Shown: positions 60,299 to 64,000 of the stretch, in pieces
How positions within the stretch are numbered: the first letter of the stretch is position 1
Layout: each line of letters starts with the position of its first letter
Origin: Arthrobacter sp. zg-Y1171
Lineage (GTDB): Bacteria; Actinomycetota; Actinomycetes; Actinomycetales; Micrococcaceae
Length of the DNA: 64,000 nt
Direction of reading: 5' to 3'
NCBI RefSeq assembly: GCF_025244845.1
Contig: NZ_CP104264.1
Coordinates: forward strand, 3,100,001 to 3,164,000
Program-made: the position numbers and the translations under genes
The notes under the pieces: model-generated
What the model was told of the DNA's origin: nothing
Databases searched by the model: none
What the model saw: only the letters and a program-made list of their open reading frames with translations

Positions 60299-60592
60299 GC
60301 TGGTCAGCTTGTCCTCCACGGCGAGGGTCCGGCGGTGACCGTAGCACGTGCAAAGGTACCGTCTTCGTGCGATGGGCGGTGACGGACCGGATAGCCACGT
60401 ATTCCTTGGTGGAGGACAGAAACACTTTATCGAGCTGAGCGTCGTTGCGGACGGCTCCACTGCACGGTCCCGGTGTGACCTGGTCCGCCTGCGGAATATC
60501 CGAAGCCGTTCCCGCGGTTGTCGCTCGATAGACGTACTTCCGCTTGGGCCATCCCAGATCCCCGAGCACAAGCAACAGAAGGAAACCCCTCA

Positions 60593-61672
60593 GTGAAACT
60601 CTTTACCCCCCTGACCGTCGGCACCATGGAACTGCCCAACCGCCTGGTCATGGCGCCGATGTCCCGCGTACGCGCCGACCGCAAGGGCGTGCCCACCGAT
60701 ATCATGGTCGAGCACTACCGCCAGCGCGCCTCCATGGGCCTGATCATCACTGACGGCATCTACCCCTCCTTCACCGGCCAGGGCAACGCCCTGATGCCCG
60801 GCCTGGTCACCGAGGACCACGTCGCCGGCTGGAAGCGCGTCACCGACGCCGTCCACGAAGCCGGCGGCCGGATCGTTGCCCAGCTGATGCACTCGGGCCG
60901 CGTCGCGCACGAGAACATCAACGGCGGCCGTCCCGTCGTCGCCCCCAGCGCCATCGCGGTTGAAGGCATGGCACACACCTACGACGGCAAGCAGCCCTTC
61001 CCCGTGCCGCACGCCCTCACCGAAGCCGAGCTCCCCGGCGTCGTGCAGGACTTCGTCTCCGCCGCGCAGAACGCGATGAAGGCAGGGTTCGACGGCGTCG
61101 AGCTGCACGGTGCCAACGGGTACCTGCTGCAGGAATTCCTCTCCCCCGTCTCCAACACCCGCACCGACAACTACGGCGGCTCCCCGGAGAACCGGGCGCG
61201 CCTGGTCATCGAGGCCTTCCGCGCCGTGGCCGACGCCGTCGGCGCCGAGCACACCGGCATCCGCATCTCCCCTGAGCACAACATCCAGGGTGTGCTGGAA
61301 ACCGACCGCGCCGACGTGACCGCCACCTACACCGCCCTGGTGGACGGCATCGCCGATCTGAAGCCGGCCTACCTGAGCATCCTGCACGCCGACCCGGCCG
61401 ACGAGCTGGTCCAGGGCCTGCGCCGCCGCTTCGACGGCCCGGTGCTGATGAACACCGGCTTCGGCACGGTCACCAGCCGCGAGGACGCCATCATGCTGCT
61501 CGAGGAGAACCTGGCCGACGCCGCCGTCGTCGGCCGCCCGGTCATCGCCAACCCGGACCTGGCCCGTCGCTGGCAGGAGGACCACCCGCTGAACGAGATC
61601 GACCAGGCCACCGTCTACACCGACGGTGCCGCCGGCTACACGGACTACCCGGAGCTCGCTCCGGTTTCATAG
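60593..61672 (+). CDS. Alkene reductase, old yellow enzyme family
   Basis: 359 residues of FMN-dependent ene-reductase: LFTPLTVGTMELPNRLVMAPMSRVRAD, QLMHSGRVAH, GFDGVELHGANGYLLQEFLSP, NTRTDNYGGSPENRARL, and the C-terminal DAAVVGRPVIANPDLARRW. The H-G-A-N pair for substrate binding and the Tyr region are present. It reduces activated C=C bonds (enones, maleimides, nitro compounds) with NADPH. The GTG at 60593 follows AGAAGGA; a longer open frame begins upstream in the mobile-remnant region. This is the first normal chromosomal gene after the island. Confidence 0.9.
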   Translation: MKLFTPLTVGTMELPNRLVMAPMSRVRADRKGVPTDIMVEHYRQRASMGLIITDGIYPSFTGQGNALMPGLVTEDHVAGWKRVTDAVHEAGGRIVAQLMHSGRVAHENINGGRPVVAPSAIAVEGMAHTYDGKQPFPVPHALTEAELPGVVQDFVSAAQNAMKAGFDGVELHGANGYLLQEFLSPVSNTRTDNYGGSPENRARLVIEAFRAVADAVGAEHTGIRISPEHNIQGVLETDRADVTATYTALVDGIADLKPAYLSILHADPADELVQGLRRRFDGPVLMNTGFGTVTSREDAIMLLEENLADAAVVGRPVIANPDLARRWQEDHPLNEIDQATVYTDGAAGYTDYPELAPVS

Positions 61673-61682
61673 CCGAAACGAA

Positions 61683-61725
61683 CGACGGCAGGCCTTACGC
61701 AAGAGATGCGGGAGGCCTGCCGTCG
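61683..61725 (+). terminator. Hairpin terminator after the alkene reductase gene
   Basis: CGACGGCAGGCCT / AGGCCTGCCGTCG, perfect 13-bp arms with a 17-base loop, starts 10 bases after the stop. Only CATTGT follows, so a T-tail is weak. Confidence 0.7.
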
Positions 61726-61862
61726 CATTGTCAGCGGATGATCGGGATCCAGTTTCGCGTCGATCATGGGCGGCGCCCATGGGACGGAAATGCTCGTTCA
61801 TGCACGGCTGCCAACGGCCTGTCCGCGCCTCGGTATATTGCGGCTTGTGGTTAGGTAGGCCA

Positions 61863-62105
61863 ATGGACGATTACGTAAGTACCGGCACATTCTGGTTCAT
61901 GGTGGCGCTTATAAATGCCGGCCTTGCCGAGCAGAAGAATCGCTCCCGCTGGATCTGGTTCCTGTTATCGCTCCTGTTAGGGCCCATTGCCACGATCCTT
62001 ATTGTCGTGCGGCGGGCACCGGAACCGGTCGAACCGTCCATGACGCATCGGGGCGGGTGGAAAAACCCGGACCCGCACCCGCGATCCTTGGGAGAACCGA
62101 TGTAG
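61863..62105 (+). CDS. Small membrane protein
   Basis: 80 residues: FWFMVALINAGLAEQKNRSRWIWFLLSLLLGPIATILIVV gives two hydrophobic helices around a basic turn, followed by a Pro-rich cytoplasmic tail. The same layout (short helix, basic turn, LLGPIAT) occurs in unnamed actinobacterial membrane proteins. Function unknown. The ATG at 61863 is used although its ribosome site is poor. Confidence 0.55.
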   Translation: MDDYVSTGTFWFMVALINAGLAEQKNRSRWIWFLLSLLLGPIATILIVVRRAPEPVEPSMTHRGGWKNPDPHPRSLGEPM

Positions 62106-62154
62106 AACGAAGTGTTACGTGGCCACTAGCCGGTACCGCCTGCGCCGTTGTTTC

Positions 62155-63201
62155 TTACCGTTTTGACGGCTGCGACGCGCGCTCCTCACCGGAATACTGC
62201 GCTTCAATTTCCTTACTCCACGCACGCGCGTATAGGCCAAGGGCCGCCTGCTCCCTGAGCGGGAAGCCCAGCCCGTTGAGTGCGTGCTGGCTAGCCCCCA
62301 TTGCCAGTTGCTGGGCACTGCGGCTGACGCGTTGTTTGTCTGCCCGGTACAAATACTCATCCATGGCCCTTGCCCACCGCTTCCGCCAGATATCCACTGC
62401 CGGCTCTGAGGCAAGAGCGGCCATCACCCGGTGTGCGGGCATAACCCGGGGTGCGATCCGGGTCCTCATTGCCCTGCGCGCTTGCGCAGCGTGCGGGCCA
62501 AAAGAACCTGTACAGGCGTGCAGATGAGCGTTCCAGTAGAAGTCCCAGCTAGTGGTTCTGCGGTCGGGCCAAACAGCGGACCGGGGGCCCCGCATCATGG
62601 CGTGGCCGGCGTCGAAGAGAAGCAGGGCAGCCAGCATCGAGCGCGTGTTGAGGCTGGGAAAGCGGTTGACCGCCCACAAAGTCAGATCCATGGAGACCTC
62701 GCCAATCTCAGTTGCCAGGTCCAAGCCCTTTGGCCCCCCGAACCGTGCAAATGCCGCTTCCACCACCTCAGGTACCGGTTCGCCCGGCAGCGGCGGATAA
62801 ACGAGCCCCGGCGAGTGGGAGATCTTCAAGGTACCCAGCGTGGCAGCGTTTTCGTCCGCCAGCGCGTGCGTAAACTTCCATAGGCGCTTAGCGACGTCGT
62901 CGGTGGCAAGCAAATGCAGGAGCACGGCGTGACGGTCGGATTCCGGGCTGCGTGACAACCGAAACCGGCTCCCCTCCCCGGTCCGCAGTTGGGAAGGCAA
63001 AGGGGCAACAACATGGCGGATAATGTCGTCGCCGACATTCTTACGCTCCGGCTCAATAGTCAGGATGGACCACAGGGTTGTGCTGGGGTGCTGCTTCACA
63101 GGGCGGGTAGCAGCACCTCGCTGGACAGTATTCGACTGCATTACGCGGCTCATTTCATCCCCAAGAATGATGTCTGACGTGGGTGTTTGTACTGTCTTCA
63201 T
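62155..63201 (-). CDS. Hypothetical protein, possible lantibiotic dehydratase C-terminal-like (thiopeptide-type) domain
   Basis: 348 residues, soluble. A segment near residues 85-200 (SESDRHAVLLHLLATDDVAKRLWKFTHALAD..., PEVVEAAFARFGGPKGLDLATEIGEVSMDLTLW) resembles the C-terminal domain found in lantibiotic dehydratases and in thiopeptide-type biosynthesis proteins, which is an N-glutamylated-peptide elimination domain. The match is partial. No dehydratase, precursor peptide, or cyclase gene is next to it, so any RiPP role is speculative. The rest of the protein is Arg/Ala-rich helical without known motif. The 194-base gap ahead of the MOSC gene holds no obvious gene. Confidence 0.45.
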   Translation of the reverse strand: MKTVQTPTSDIILGDEMSRVMQSNTVQRGAATRPVKQHPSTTLWSILTIEPERKNVGDDIIRHVVAPLPSQLRTGEGSRFRLSRSPESDRHAVLLHLLATDDVAKRLWKFTHALADENAATLGTLKISHSPGLVYPPLPGEPVPEVVEAAFARFGGPKGLDLATEIGEVSMDLTLWAVNRFPSLNTRSMLAALLLFDAGHAMMRGPRSAVWPDRRTTSWDFYWNAHLHACTGSFGPHAAQARRAMRTRIAPRVMPAHRVMAALASEPAVDIWRKRWARAMDEYLYRADKQRVSRSAQQLAMGASQHALNGLGFPLREQAALGLYARAWSKEIEAQYSGEERASQPSKR

Positions 63202-63395
63202 CCTGTGTTCCCAAAACGTGTAAGTCCATACCGGCCCCCCAAATCATTACCTGTTCGTGTCCTCTTGGGCCGGTGCGCACCCAATTCCGGGAGGTACACG
63301 GTCTAGCTCGAGTTGGGAAAACCGACTTCCCGTCACGGTTGGCGTGCCCCGGGACCCTTCCCGTGGGCCGTGGCGGGATATGAAATGATCCGTCA

Positions 63396-63959
63396 ATGAC
63401 TGTCAGATGGAATCCCCAAGGATCGACAGTGGTCTCGGTCAGTCAAAGCAGCAGGCACAACTTCAGCAAGGACCAGGTGGACTCGGTTCTGCTGGTGGAA
63501 GGGCTGGGCGTTGACGGAGATGCGCATTCCGGCACCACCGTGCAGCATCTGTACAAAATGCGGTCCAACCCGACACAGCCCAACCTCCGGCAGGTGCATC
63601 TGATCCATGCGGAGCTGTTCGACGAACTGGCGCAGGACGGCTTCGAGGTACGTCCCGGCGACCTCGGGGAAAACATCACCACCCGCGGCATCGACCTCCT
63701 GCACCTGCCCGAGGGAACCCTCCTACGCATAGGACCCGCCGCCGTCGTTCAGGTAACCGGCCTGCGGAATCCCTGCCGGCAGATTGACCGCTTCCAAACC
63801 GGACTGCTCAAAGCAGTGCTGCCCCGCGACAGCGCGGGAAAAGTCGTGCGGAAGACGGGAATCATGGGCATCGTGCTGGCAGGCGGGCTGGTGAGCGTCC
63901 ACGACGAAATCCGCGTGGAGGTTCCGGCCGGGCCGCATCGCCGGCTCAAGTGCGTCTGA
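63396..63959 (+). CDS. MOSC domain-containing protein
   Basis: 187 residues with a MOSC domain: VVSVSQSSRHNFSKD, LLVEGLGVDGDAHSG, QVHLIHAELFDEL, FEVRPGDLGENITTRGIDL, and the key Cys in GLRNPCRQIDRF. MOSC proteins bind sulfur on molybdenum-cofactor-related carriers (YiiM-type reductases or MOCOS-type sulfurases). It is not linked to the xdh operon in this window. The ATG is at 63396, and no partner gene is seen before the window end. Confidence 0.85.
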   Translation: MTVRWNPQGSTVVSVSQSSRHNFSKDQVDSVLLVEGLGVDGDAHSGTTVQHLYKMRSNPTQPNLRQVHLIHAELFDELAQDGFEVRPGDLGENITTRGIDLLHLPEGTLLRIGPAAVVQVTGLRNPCRQIDRFQTGLLKAVLPRDSAGKVVRKTGIMGIVLAGGLVSVHDEIRVEVPAGPHRRLKCV

Positions 63960-64000
63960 AACTCCTGCGCGGAAGGTGAGCACGGCCGCCGCCAAGGCAG

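Noticed and set aside
60285..60575. Minus-strand frame with GWPKRKYVYRA, resembling an integrase arm-binding segment
   Set aside because: Too short and unsupported downstream; perhaps an integrase remnant but the match is too weak to list.
1..64000. CRISPR arrays, rRNA operons and complete insertion sequences
   Set aside because: No regularly spaced short repeats, rRNA-like tracts or intact transposase genes were seen anywhere in the window.

Overview
The window is GC-rich DNA, densely packed with genes and with many 1-4 base start/stop overlaps (ATGA, TGATG, TAGTG). Protein families and gene order suggest an actinobacterium of the Arthrobacter/Micrococcaceae kind. This is inferred from family resemblance and composition only, since no 16S or other marker gene is present.

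Layout. 0-10 kb: the end of an S10 peptidase, a methyltransferase, small membrane proteins, an SDR oxidoreductase divergent from a universal stress protein, an MFS exporter with its divergent TetR regulator, RraA, a dienelactone-hydrolase-like protein and a CitE-like lyase. 10-18 kb (minus strand): a tightly coupled urate/allantoin operon uraD-uraH-uricase-NCS2 permease-DUF6986-allE-(hyi::allB fusion). 18.8-23.9 kb (plus strand): xdhC-xdhB-xdh, where the last gene fuses the iron-sulfur and molybdenum subunits. Together these blocks cover xanthine to allantoate and ureidoglycine handling, although no allantoate amidohydrolase is seen. 24-31.7 kb: a DapA-like aldolase with a DMT transporter and divergent MarR regulator, a PadR/membrane protein pair, a lipoprotein, a GNAT and a GT87 mannosyltransferase.

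31.8-38.1 kb: a coupled plus-strand cluster (extradiol dioxygenase, two FAH-family hydrolases, cyclase-family hydrolase, FAD monooxygenase, ACMSD-like amidohydrolase) that looks like an unassigned aromatic ring-cleavage pathway. A LysR regulator and a ribose-type ABC importer follow it on the minus strand. 43-48 kb: mixed single genes, including a choloylglycine-hydrolase-family enzyme and an alpha/beta-hydrolase-MarR pair with an obvious operator. 47.9-54.4 kb (minus strand): the homoprotocatechuate (3,4-dihydroxyphenylacetate) meta-cleavage operon hpaG-gntR-hpaE-hpaD-hpaH-hpaI, where HpaG is fused to an RraA-type domain.

54.5-60.6 kb breaks this pattern. Base composition drops, gene density falls, and the region holds two TIR-like (CAP12/Pycsar-type) proteins, one with an AbiJ-type N-terminal domain, separated by a membrane-anchored coiled-coil protein. 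Next to them lie decayed plasmid-type remnants: a serine-recombinase tail and two copies of a ParB-like C-terminal segment, one of them frameshifted. This is the best candidate for a little-described system, a transferred anti-phage (abortive infection) island. After 60.6 kb ordinary chromosome returns, with an old-yellow-enzyme reductase, a small membrane protein, a possible orphan lantibiotic-dehydratase-C-like protein and a MOSC protein.

A family of modular inverted repeats (five copies near 2.3, 8.0, 24.0, 24.2 and 26.7 kb) sits only in intergenic gaps.
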